64,000 nt of DNA from Amphiura filiformis (lineage: Eukaryota > Echinodermata > Ophiuroidea > Amphilepidida > Amphiuridae). This document shows positions 40,783-50,900 of the stretch, piece after piece; the stretch's first letter is position 1, and the number at the start of each line of letters is the position of its first letter. The position numbers and the translations under genes are program-made. Location: the NCBI RefSeq assembly GCF_039555335.1, contig NC_092629.1, positions 31,952,203 through 32,016,202 of the forward strand. Direction: 5' to 3'. Under the pieces are notes generated by a model that worked only from the letters and a program-made list of their open reading frames with translations, was not told the DNA's origin and did not search any database.

Positions 40783-43700
40783 CACGAGATGGACATTGAC
40801 GCGATTTCTGATGTTTTCCATAGTTTTGCCAAAAACCGAGTTATTCATCAACTTAAAAAATCCTTTTCAAACTCCGAGTTTGCATTTTTGCGAAGCTCGG
40901 TATTCAGATCGATGTACTTTTTTTTTTAAAGGGACTCTCATTAAATATGATTCCTCTGTGGATCTTGGTTAATTTGAGTCCAAGGTCTAGACATTGTTTC
41001 AAAGCCGTGTGGTGAATGACGTACTTTTCCTTATCTCCAAGATTTGGAATGAGTTTTTCCACCCTGTTTACGGTGACTCTCTCAGGAGCTAGGGGATAGT
41101 CGTTATGGAGGTCGTGTAGCTTCTTAGGGTATTCCAGATCCACTTCAAGAATGCATGGGATTTCATCCCAAGAGTCTAGCTGTTTCAGAGTCATCCACTC
41201 AAAATCTCCGGTTGGCAATGGTTGACTCATCGCCCAGCCATAAAGGTTATTATTGTCGAGGTATTGGATATACTTGGAGGGCTTGCTCGGATCGTAATCG
41301 GATCCCATGTATTTGTTATTTGCTTCTGAATATCTGGTTGAAATCATGGATATCCCACCTCTAATTCCCTTCTCGATCATCAGAGCCATATCAATATCCG
41401 TTAAAAGATCTAGTTTGATTCCTGTTTTCTTCAACATGGCGTCGTAGGATAGGCCTGGGGCTGTGTAGTACCAGCAGGGGTCAAGCTGGTAATTTTTCAG
41501 ACATACTTCTCTGAAACTCTCGAAGACATCGGCTAGCAAGAGAACATCGGATTCGAGATATAGATCATGATACTCTCGCATGGTTTTCATTCCGAAAGTA
41601 TCCCACACCTTTTGAGCGTGTTCATAATCCTCATCGGAAATGTGTTCTTCGTTGAGTTTGGAGTAGAAGGTGTCTTTGGGTGGAAGACTAGTCTCCTGGA
41701 GTTTTTCCAAAGAGTTGACGTGATCGTACGGATACACCCCTTTTCTGAAGAGCAGCTGAAGTTGTTCATCCTGATAAAATTTCGGTAATTCAAAAAACTC
41801 ATCCAAATTTTCGACGAGTTTGCCAAGTCCAGCAGCCATGAATTTGAAGCTGTCGATAAATCTGAGATCACGCTTGACATCGACTTCTTTTCCTTCCTTA
41901 TTGGTAAAGGTGTCAACCAATATCTTCTTGGTGAATGAGATGTACTTCTCTTCGTTGGAAGGAATACAGTCGATCTCTCCCTCGGTCTTGCCAAGATTCT
42001 TGATGAACAGATGAGCGTCATATCCGGCTAGATTATGAAAAATCACGGGAAAGAACTTTGGTTTCCTATATTTCATATTGCAGATATTGTGGGCAGCTCC
42101 TCTAAAGATTCCCTTATAGTGACAGTGGTCTCTGACGTTGTAATTATCTTTATCATCAGGAGTCAGTGGATCCTTACAGATGTGGCAGTGGGTGGATTTT
42201 TTGAAGATCTCTCGCTCTTGCTCCCCGAAGATCATTTCCTTTTGGAACTTGAATTCTTGATAGATCTCTTTGATGTTTTGCTCTAGAGTTTCCACAAAAA
42301 TCTGAGCCACATCTTGTTCCTCGGATTCCTTGGTGAAGATCACTGGTTCTTGAGTGTACACCGAGTCATCAAAACACTTGATATAAGAGCAAAAGCCCGA
42401 TGGTTCGTGCTTCTGATACTTTTTGGTGTAGGAGTCTTTGAGGTTTGGTTGACAAGTTTGAATCGGTTTTGTAAAAGATTCAAAATCGGCGTACACGACA
42501 AAGGGAACGTTCTGAGACTTGAAATGATGTTTAAAATACTGAGATGAATCCTTCTCTGGATCTGGCATTTCAATTTTCACGGTTTCATTATTTTGACATA
42601 GCTCTTTATGTTTCACCAATTTTTGTTTGGAGATGTAGGACGTGAGACATCGCATACAATAATATCTAGCATGACCATTTTACTCTCTCGTGACGACATT
42701 AGTCTGCTCATACTCTTGATGACGCAGTAATGTTGGGTGTCATGGCCATCCTTATTTTTGCCCGAAATTAAAAGAAGAATAACTTCGTCTTTTCGATTGC
42801 TAGCACCTTCTCTCAGCGGGTAGACTTCATTTTTGTACAACCTCTCGGATGAATTTTTTTCGGCGTATCCCAAGACATTGACGGAAATTGATGGATTATT
42901 CATCTCAAATTTGTCAATATCTTTAAGGGAGGTTGGAAAGGGGATACCATCCCAGTTGAGCTCTTTGGCTTGTATCATAAGTTTTGTGTCTATCCGATTT
43001 GGATTTTTGGGAACTGGATTGACGGCTCGAGCCATAGACCACATGAAACACTGATTGTCATCATTTTTGAGATTGATGATCGCTTTCTTTTTGGCTAAAT
43101 CTTTTGGAAGCGGAATGTATGACGAACCACTCATCGGTTTATACTTCGCGGTATGAATCTCCAGATCTACGATGGACTTGAAAACCCACCCACTACCAGA
43201 ATTTTGAAATGTGGAGATGTTCTCCAAGATCTTGGTTTTCCATTTTCGTACAGCTCATCGAGATTGGTGGCTTCCAAATTGACGACTGTGCTGGAGCTAA
43301 ATACAGCTTCCTTGACAACAACTTCACCCGTTTGCAAATTTATTTTTTCCATCATGCATCGAAGACTCATTTTAACTTTTGTCTGACGGGTGTTGGTTAG
43401 AAGATTTACGACTGGTTGCTTGACGGCTACTAAAAATGTGTTTGGCGCATAATTAGCCCGTCCACCGATTTTGTACCGAGTCGTAAAATGATTGAGCGCG
43501 GATTCAAATTCTTGAATTTTGAAAGGTTTTTCCTTCTGTTTGTAAAGCTTTTCAATCTTTCGTTGAAATCTGGTTCGTCTGGGAGGTGGTTTGGGGGTAT
43601 CCAAGAATGACCAATCTTGCGTTGGCTTTATTTCTATCTGGGGTGGAACGGGGGTGGTATACGGCGTTGGTTCAAGAATGGATACATCGATATTTTGTAT

Positions 43701-43967
43701 CGGAGCATCCAGCGGTGGAGCGGGGGTGGTATACGGCGTTGGTTCAAGAATGGGTACATCGATATTTTGTATCGGAGCATCCAGCGGATCTAAGACATAG
43801 TTTTCTTGAAGAATTTTTATCAGATCGGTTTTGCGGGTGTGTCTCCAATCTCCTTGCAGGCCAGCATTTTTCGCAATGGCTCGTAGATCCTTTACCGTAT
43901 ATTCACTCTTGATTTTTTTTAAACGCTCCCATTCAGCGTTCGATGAAAATTTTAGTATTCTTCTCAT
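40783..43967 (-). pseudogene. POLB: Protein-primed family B DNA polymerase, truncated and frameshifted
   Basis: Gene starts at 43967 (aataaaagaag leader). First frame (to 43167): SAP-like domain (residues 22-55), a proline-rich tandem repeat (60-108), then an N-terminal region; second frame (43227-42613): linker with QCFMWSMARAVNP; third frame (42655-40904, 583 aa): ExoI DFE (residues 57-59), an endonuclease-VII-like zinc motif CHIC...RDHCHY (158-180), ExoII NLAGYD (208-213), ExoIII YLESD (366-370), and PolB motif A D-x3-LY (467-472). Further frame changes near 40920 and 40860 precede the end of homology near 40780. Motifs B and C of the palm are gone. Replication by this copy is not possible as read. 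Confidence 0.88.
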
Positions 43968-44054
43968 CTTCTTTTATTATATACAATGTTTTTATTTTCT
44001 TAAACCCTTTTTTTATTTTCAAAAAAAAATCAATATCAAATTATTATGAGGATT

Positions 44055-44338
44055 TCATTTTTTCGTAATATTTTTTTGAAGCCATACAATACTTCTCTCT
44101 ATTTTTTGGTAATAAGCCGAACTATATTTTTTACCCTTATTTGTCGGAATTCCCAACTCTTTACATAGACCGACATTGTAACGATTCTGCAATGTTACGG
44201 GTTTGTAAAATTTGTTTGGATTTTTTGACTGAGTTGAACCCACTGGTTGTTGTAAAATACGAACAGACGGTTATTTTCTACTTTTGATTCGAGAGTTATT
44301 TCTTTTTTAACGTTGTAATGATTTTTGAATGATTCCAT
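44055..44338 (-). pseudogene. Hypothetical terminal Polinton gene, one frameshift
   Basis: ATG 44338 (aataaaaaa leader) starts MESFKNHYNVKKEITLESKV; near an A-run at about 44225 the frame shifts into RYNVGLCKELGIPTNKGKKY and SAYYQKIERSIVWLQKN, stop at 44055. About 95-105 residues, basic C-terminus that could be helix-turn-helix-like; no family recognised. Last gene before the right TIR, upstream of the polymerase on the same strand. Confidence 0.45.
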
Positions 44339-44395
44339 TTTTTTATTATATTTATTTTTTTAAATATTTTTTTCTTAAATGAATAAAATGAAGAG

Positions 44396-44843
44396 GTTAA
44401 AAAAAGGGGAATTTTTCCCCTGCATTTTTTTTTTTTGGATAAGTTGAAATGCAGGGGAATTTTTTCCCCTGCATTTTTTTTTTGGATAAGTTGAAATGCA
44501 GGGGGAATTTTTTTGTGTAATTTGGATTGGGGTGAATTAAAAATGCAAGGATGTTTTTCTGTGTAATCCTGTGTACACGGCAGTTACACAGGTTTTTGTG
44601 ATTTTACTGTGTATTTGGTGGTTGAGTCGATTTACACGGAAAATGACTGGTTTATGTGATTTTACTGTGTATTTGATGGTTGGGGCGATTTACGGCAGTT
44701 ACACAGGTTTTGTGATTTTACTGTGTATTTGATGGTTGGGGCGATTTACACGGGTTTTTGTGATTTTATGTGTATTTGATGGTTGGGGGCGATTTACACG
44801 GGAAAATACACAAATGTGCTAGAATCGGCAAATTCCCCCTACT
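44396..44843 (-). repeat. Polinton right terminal inverted repeat
   Basis: Inverted copy of 24958-25363, slightly longer because the inner atgcaggggaattt...ggataagttgaa unit occurs one more time. Nearly identical in the outer ~330 bases (a handful of differences), indicating recent insertion or homogenisation of ends. Confidence 0.93.
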
Positions 44844-45180
44844 TAAAGAGTCCATTTCTGAGTCACTCGATGTCAATAGCTGTCAATACTAGTGTTCCTC
44901 ATGGCAGTATACTCGGTCTTTTGTTGTTCATAATTTTAATCAATAATATGTGTGATGTAATTATGCATGGTATAGTATTTCCATGTATACGCTGATGACA
45001 CTTATAGGTCTGTTGATGGTGATAATGTCATTGAGATTTCTAACAAATTATGTTTCGATATTGACGCCCTTATGGTGTGATTGCACAATAATAAGTTAAT
45101 TCTCAACACTGGCAAAACAAAGATTATGTTACTTGGTACGGGTGTAATGTGTAAAAATGTCCTTAACAAGATATAGCAGT
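44844..45180 (+). pseudogene. Retrotransposon A: RT domain, second half
   Basis: Continues the RT cut at 24957: SVPHGSILGLLLFIILINNM (motif B region, usually GVPQGS), then in another frame YADDTYRSVDGDN (catalytic YADD near 44985) and ILNTGKTKIMLLGTG (usual NxxKTxxM). Frame breaks show decay preceding or following the Polinton insertion. Ends without a visible tail around 45180. Confidence 0.8.
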
Positions 45181-46830
45181 CGCTGATTGGATGTGCAGCT
45201 TATAGAACACGGATAACCTCTAGCCCCTTTGTCTTTATCAGGGTGTCTTTATACCAAGCATTGGTCTAGGTGACTTAACTTTGTATTGTATGAAAGAGTG
45301 GTCTTTATGTATACTGTTTGGTGAAAAAAATATTCTAATGGCATTAACATTTTTATGAGGGGGGTCTAATTAGTGGAGCGACATCGCAAATGGCTCTAAA
45401 AAAGTGACAAGTCCACTTTTTATTCATAGGGGTGGTACTTGTTGGTTGTATCACTGACTATTTGGTATGTGTTTGACATGAAAGGTAATCATAACAGTTC
45501 CCATTGATATAGCAATTTTATAAAAAAATTGTTTATTTAATGAGCTAAATTTGCATATTATGTAATACCCCGCTTGGGGTAAATGTGGCCCCTGTTCATG
45601 TCTTATGCAAATTACTTGCATTTGACCCCTAAAAAGCTATGTTGGTCATTAATCTGTTATATGTTAATCAAATTAGCCATTTGGGGTCATTATTGAAACA
45701 AAAAAGACATATTAGTATGTTTTCAAGTCAAAACAAGGAAGTATAATGAACAGTCAGATCCGGCCACAGTTTCGGCATGCAAAATTAGCATAATAACAAG
45801 TATTTTACAAAATGCCTTAAAATACCTTTTTCTGGTAAATAAACCAGTTCAGATGGCCTAGAATTATTGCAATGACTATAAAACATGTTATTAATAGTTA
45901 TCAGGAAGAACTGGATTCACAATACTCTTTAAATTTTATATTTTGTTCAGGGGCACAATTACCCCACTTGGGGAAATTGTGGCCCCTAAAACATTATGTT
46001 AATTATTATGCAAATTGTAATATATTTTCCAATTATATTTATCACATCTTATAGGTACCCATTAACTCTATCCACTCATGCAGAAATTTTACTTCTCCAG
46101 TTCATACTTAAAGAATTACATGGTAAAAATGCAGAAGGGGCCACAATTACCCCAGTTTCCCCTATAATAAAGCTTTAATTTTCAAGGTTTTCAAATTTGA
46201 ACAAAACCTCATTAAATGTTTTGCAAGAAACAGATTGTTTAAAAAGAACAAAAATGATTTCACAGAACACAATATGAATATATCACACCTTAAAATTGAA
46301 AGAGTGGTTCCAACTCTGTTTATAGGAGTGTTTTTCACTTTTAGGAAGTGATTTTCACTCTTTTGGAGTGATTTTCACTCTTCTGGGGGTGATTTTTTCC
46401 ACTCTTACATTAGATTAGAGCCCACCATGTTAACAGATGTTTTTCCAGGCACTGTATTTATGCATCCACTATCAGTATTATTCGCTTATAACGGGAGAAT
46501 GGTGTAGCCCTACTACAGGGCATTTTTTTTCTTTCTTTTTTCCCGGGGGGCCACTTGTATTTCAAGGTGGACACCATGCTCATGTAAAAAAAACAAGTAA
46601 AAAGGGTTGTTTTTCAGCATTGGGCAAGTACAGCGCTGTAGGCGGTTTAGGGTGTCAAAAATGCCAAAAATTAGGAAAAAGAGTATACTTTTCCAAGCAC
46701 AATACTTGCTAGGGTAAAAAAGGGTGAAATAGAGGCTATGTTTGACTTCTATCAGAACACATCGTAGCGTAAAATATAAGAAACATCAAACTACTAATAA
46801 TAAACAAGAACCTCAACTTTTACTTTCTTA
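45181..46830. other. Non-coding region
   Basis: No gene supported. A segment at 45178-45230 (gtcgctgattggatgtgcag, ...cggataacctcta) is shared with 49347-49400 and 57340-57380. A run of cactctt/gtgattttcact repeats lies at 46320-46405. Open frames here look fortuitous. Confidence 0.6.
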
Positions 46831-47089
46831 GGGACCGATCGTTATTTACGGCAGGGGGGAATGGGTGTTTTGGCAAAATATCGACAAAAATTTCGCGTTC
46901 CCCCTCGCGTCCGCTCAAAATTTTCGCGTTCCCCGTGTTTTCCCAATTTTCTCCATTTAAAATTTAACAATCCCCCTCCTGGTTCAACTAAAAATTTCAG
47001 GTTCCCCCCTCAAGACCACAAAAAATGTTTGTGTTCCCCCCTAAATTTACCCATTCCCCTCCCCCCTGCCATAAATAACGATCACTCCC
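46831..47089. mobile_element. Harbinger/PIF-like MITE, TSD TTA
   Basis: GGGACCGATCGTTATTTACG...gcagggggg and its near-complement ending ...ACTCCC, flanked by TTA at 46828-46830 and 47090-47092. 259 bp, no coding. Confidence 0.7.
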
Positions 47090-47247
47090 TTAGTGTTAAA
47101 AAATGGCAAAATACTTGAGTAATACTCGTTTAGGGTGCGTTTCAAGAGTCCATACATGAGCATGGTGTCCATCACGTAATGTAATTGGCCCCCGGGCTTT
47201 TTTACATGCTATAAAACTAGAGACACGCTATACCCCGAGAACTGCTT

Positions 47248-47301
47248 AACCCACTAACCGCTGTCCCCGAGAAATTTCTCGGGGACAGCGGTTAGTGGGT
47301 T
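47248..47301. repeat. Perfect 54-bp palindrome
   Basis: aacccactaaccgctgtccc continues to the centre gaaattt c and returns as its exact complement to gggtt at 47301, with no loop. Stable cruciform potential. Confidence 0.9.
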
Positions 47302-47980
47302 GTGAGCTATCACTGGGTTTTCAGCAAATCTCAGTTTAAAGCATGGTGTCTCGGAGTATATAGTAGGGCTAGAATGGTGCTACCCTGCCTAAAGAAACTT
47401 TAAGCCAATAGGTCAAACTATATATATACTTGCTCTGAATCCTTATAAATGGAGGAATACATTGGAAAGTTTTTCAACAATTTTGAATTTTCACCCCTGT
47501 ATCCGATAGTGTCCATTTAACCAGTAACATATCTCTCCCCCCCCTCTCTCTCTCCACCCCCTCTCCCTACACCCCTCCTCTCTCCTTCCCCTCCCTTTGT
47601 CTCTATATGTCTCTCTTTCAAACCAATAATGAAAACAGCGACAGCTTGTGCTTAGCACATATGAAGAGAAGATAATTATCCTCATTCTTTTAATATTTTC
47701 TACATGTACATTTATAGACTATCATGCCTTATGTCCCCATATGTTAAGAAAATTGTCTGCACTGACGTCTTATGAACAATAAGGCAATTACTAAACATCC
47801 GGAATTGAGTAGACTTCAATCATTGTCAATTGTCCGGCTTAATTTTGCTAATGGCCTTGTTTGCTTGTTTAAAATCTTGCACACCTTAAACATGGTGGCG
47901 GGTGACATCACGTGGTGATATTCAGTTCTTGAAACTAGAATTACGCGGTTCGTAATTGAGGTGGCCCCCACAACAATTAG

Positions 47981-48155
47981 GGATTCAATCATGTTCCACC
48001 GTTGTTCATCACCGTTTAACAACGATGCGGCCGCGTCGTCTGCGTGGTTTACTACGCGAGGGCAGCTTTAGCTGCCCGAGCGAAGTAATCCACGCAGACG
48101 CGCCGGACGCGAGTTGTTAAACGGTGATGAACAACGGTGAAACATGATTGAATCC
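47981..48155. repeat. Fold-back palindrome, ~87-bp arms
   Basis: ggattcaatcatgtt(cc)accgttgttc at 47981 pairs with the segment ending aatcc at 48155; arms remain complementary through gcgtctgcgtgg to a centre agctttagct (about 48066-48075). Interior is GC-rich relative to surroundings. Part of the arm (ttcatcaccgtttaacaac) recurs at 48836. Confidence 0.8.
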
Positions 48156-48435
48156 TTTCAACAACGAAAAGAAGCTAAATATCGTATAATTCACGATTAT
48201 TTTACGAGGAATGTCAGTTAATCATTGCCACTCAGCCTTACAAAAACTTCGATGATTTCTCTTTTGATATCAGCAATAAAACTACAGAATAAAACGGCAA
48301 TGTTTAGCCGCTACCTGAAAAATACTGAATTCAAATTGTAAGCTGGCATACGCACAAAGGTTCCAGGCATGACGAATTTTACGCGCTCTCGCGTAACGCG
48401 TAGTCTCGCTCGCGTTCGCGTATACGCTACAGTAA

Positions 48436-48822
48436 GGCCGTGTAAAATTAATATTTTGGTTCTCGTCCCTCCCTCCTCAATTTCTGGGATTTGTCAGATT
48501 TTTTTTTTTTTTTTTTTTAGATTTGTCAATTTTTTTAGACTTTGGAATGATTTATGAAATCTTCATACATATAAATAAGTTTATTAGAGAACAAGAATCA
48601 ATACAAAATCTTTTTGAAAAAATTTAGTTGGTTTCTCCCTCAGAATAAAAAAAAAAAAAAAAAAAAAGGGCCTCATCGTTTCCTCGAGCACTGTTGGAGA
48701 AGACCGAAAACTACTGACAATGCTAATTTTACATTGAAAAAAAAAAAAAAAAAACACCTCCCTCCCTCATCAATTCATGAAAATCCTCTGGACGAGAACC
48801 AAAACATTAATTTTATACGGCC
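48436..48822. mobile_element. Harbinger/PIF-like MITE, TSD TAA
   Basis: Ends GGCCGTGTAAAATTAATATT... and complement ...AATTTTATACGGCC, ~33-bp TIRs, flanked by TAA at 48433-48435 and 48823-48825. Interior contains three homopolymer A/T runs. 387 bp. Confidence 0.78.
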
Positions 48823-49404
48823 TAAAAGTGTGGGTTCATCACGGTTTAACAACGGTTGGCTCCTGTACAAAGGTATAGGAAGAGTTGTTGAAAGGTTGAT
48901 GATAGGCCTAAATAATTATAAAGAATACTATCACAAGACCAAGTTTGAAGTTGATTGGTGATAGCGTTTAAGCTGGAGAGTGGATTAATGGAAAGGTAGA
49001 CAAAATATGCAAATAAGCTTATTAATAGGGAATTTTATTTGCTTAAAAACACAATGCAGAGGTATACCGCGTGGACGTATCAGTGCAGCGCGGTATATTC
49101 AAACATTGTTTTCACCTATTGCTATGGTAGTTAATCCGATTATTACGTAACTTCGCCAGCGTATAGAGGTTATATATACTTTACTCATGTGTGACTTCTA
49201 ACCAAAGGCGCTGGTTCCCGTAGTATTCCCCATTCAAACCAATTCAATGCATGACCTCGGAGTTACCTGCATGACATTGGCGGGCTATTTTGAAACAGTT
49301 GTGGTTGCACATGCAGGTACTTCTTTTGAAAGTCCTAAACAAGGTATAGTCGCTGATAGGATATGCAGCTTATAATAGAGTACGGATAACCTCTATAGTA
49401 CCTT

Positions 49405-49720
49405 TATACGCTGGCGAAGTTACGTAATAATCGGATTAACTACCATAGCAATAGGTGAAAACAATTTTGAATATACCGCGCAGCACTGATACGTTCACTC
49501 GGTACCTCTTCATTGAACCATATCATGCTGATTACTTGCACCTGTAAGATTAGTATCTTTGAAAAGACCAGTATTGTATTCAATCTATGATTGCAGACAT
49601 ACACAGTTGATGAGTGTAACCTGCTTGTAGTGCAGCGCGATATGTACAAAATTGTTTTCACCTATTGCTATGGTAATTAATCCGATTAATTACGTAACTT
49701 CGCCAGCGTATAGTACCTTT
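49405..49720. mobile_element. Inverted-repeat element in copy A, ~11-bp TSD
   Basis: TACGCTGGCGAAGTTACGTA... at the left and its complement at the right (long TIRs of ~60 bp), flanked by TAGTACCTTTA on both sides; copy B has the uninterrupted site near 57383. The right-end sequence also occurs alone at 49080-49163 and in copy B at 57107-57155. Confidence 0.7.
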
Positions 49721-50900
49721 ATAGTGACCTGACACCTCATTTAAGTTTTTCGGTCATTCCATACACCGTAAGAGGAATGGAATTGCATTCATACAACTAA
49801 TAGAAATCGACTGGGCGGCGACAGGCCATAATAACCAAACATTATGGTTTTCGTATAAACCAAGTTGGACGCAACAACTTCCAATAAGCCTTTTATACAT
49901 GTATTATTGATATTAGTATTACAAAGACATGTTTGTGCTTTGTTCCTTTGCTGATATATATTGATATTATATTTACCTGTACTCCAAGCATATACACTCA
50001 GTTTGGAATATTTCTTATAGGTCTATCACATAAAACAGTATTATTTTGGTCATGATGAAATTATTATTAAAAGTAGAACATGTATAACACATCATATTTT
50101 TGATTGGCCCTTTAACTCTTCCCACTTTTAAGTGGGTTAATCCACATAACCAACCTCTTTCAAACCCGGGGTACCCGTGAACCCTATAAAACCTATTCAT
50201 ACCCATTCACATGATTAAATGAAAACAGCTACGGTATGTTTCCACTTTCAAATTCTCAGCGGCACGTCCCTACCAAAATCAAAATTGAGTACCCCCCTGC
50301 GGGAAAATAAGTTAAATGCGCGCTATTTTGAAGCTCAGCTGTTGAAATATGGTGCAAATGTGGAATAGGCCTAAATCCATGCAAAGTGTACGCACTTTTG
50401 GGCCTAAAATGGCCAAATATGATGTAAATTTTATCAGAAACCCCCCGAGAAACCCACATACAGCCATCAACATTGGGGGATGATTGTATGGATCATCCCC
50501 CCTGCCAGGGGGGATCTCCGGCAGGCCTTGAAATAAGAAAAAAAAATTCAATGGTCCTCACCAATTTTCAAGGGTCGGACACGTACACCGGACCTTTGCC
50601 TTTGAAATTTCAAGGGTCCTCACTAATTTTCAAGAAAATTGAAAACGTGGGTTGAAAACTTGATGGGAAACTAAAATGAAAGTGTACCCAGGGAGCTGGA
50701 CGTATTATCAGCTGATTATGCGAACCAGATAACAACTAAACTAGGATTTTCTGCTCTTTGCTTGGAGGAAATTTGCGGGTCCGCGCCTACTTTCACGGGT
50801 ATTTGACGCAAGGACGCGCCTTATTTCAAATGCAGATCTCCGGGATCTACGCCTGTGAATATGAATATAATGATATGAATATAATGATAGCACACATACA

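Larger units (their letters stand above)
24958..44843. mobile_element. Polinton/Maverick (adintovirus-like) element
   Basis: 19,886 bp with terminal inverted repeats starting AGTAGGGGGAATTTGCCGAT and ending with the complement ...CCCCCTACT. The flanks repeat TTAAAG/TAAAG (24952-24957 and 44843-44849, one base ambiguous), the ~6-bp target duplication expected for Polintons. It sits between RT motifs A and B of retrotransposon A. Contents include integrase, family B polymerase, packaging ATPase, double-jelly-roll capsid protein and several conserved small Polinton proteins. An internal deletion near 40780 and many single-base frameshifts make this copy non-autonomous as read. Confidence 0.95.

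Noticed and set aside
40783..40972. C-terminal part of the integrase frame to 40972
   Set aside because: This stretch is antisense to polymerase homology on the minus strand; the open frame is accidental.
24958..44843. Free viral contig or contamination
   Set aside because: Terminal repeats, target duplication and an interrupted retrotransposon on both sides show chromosomal integration.
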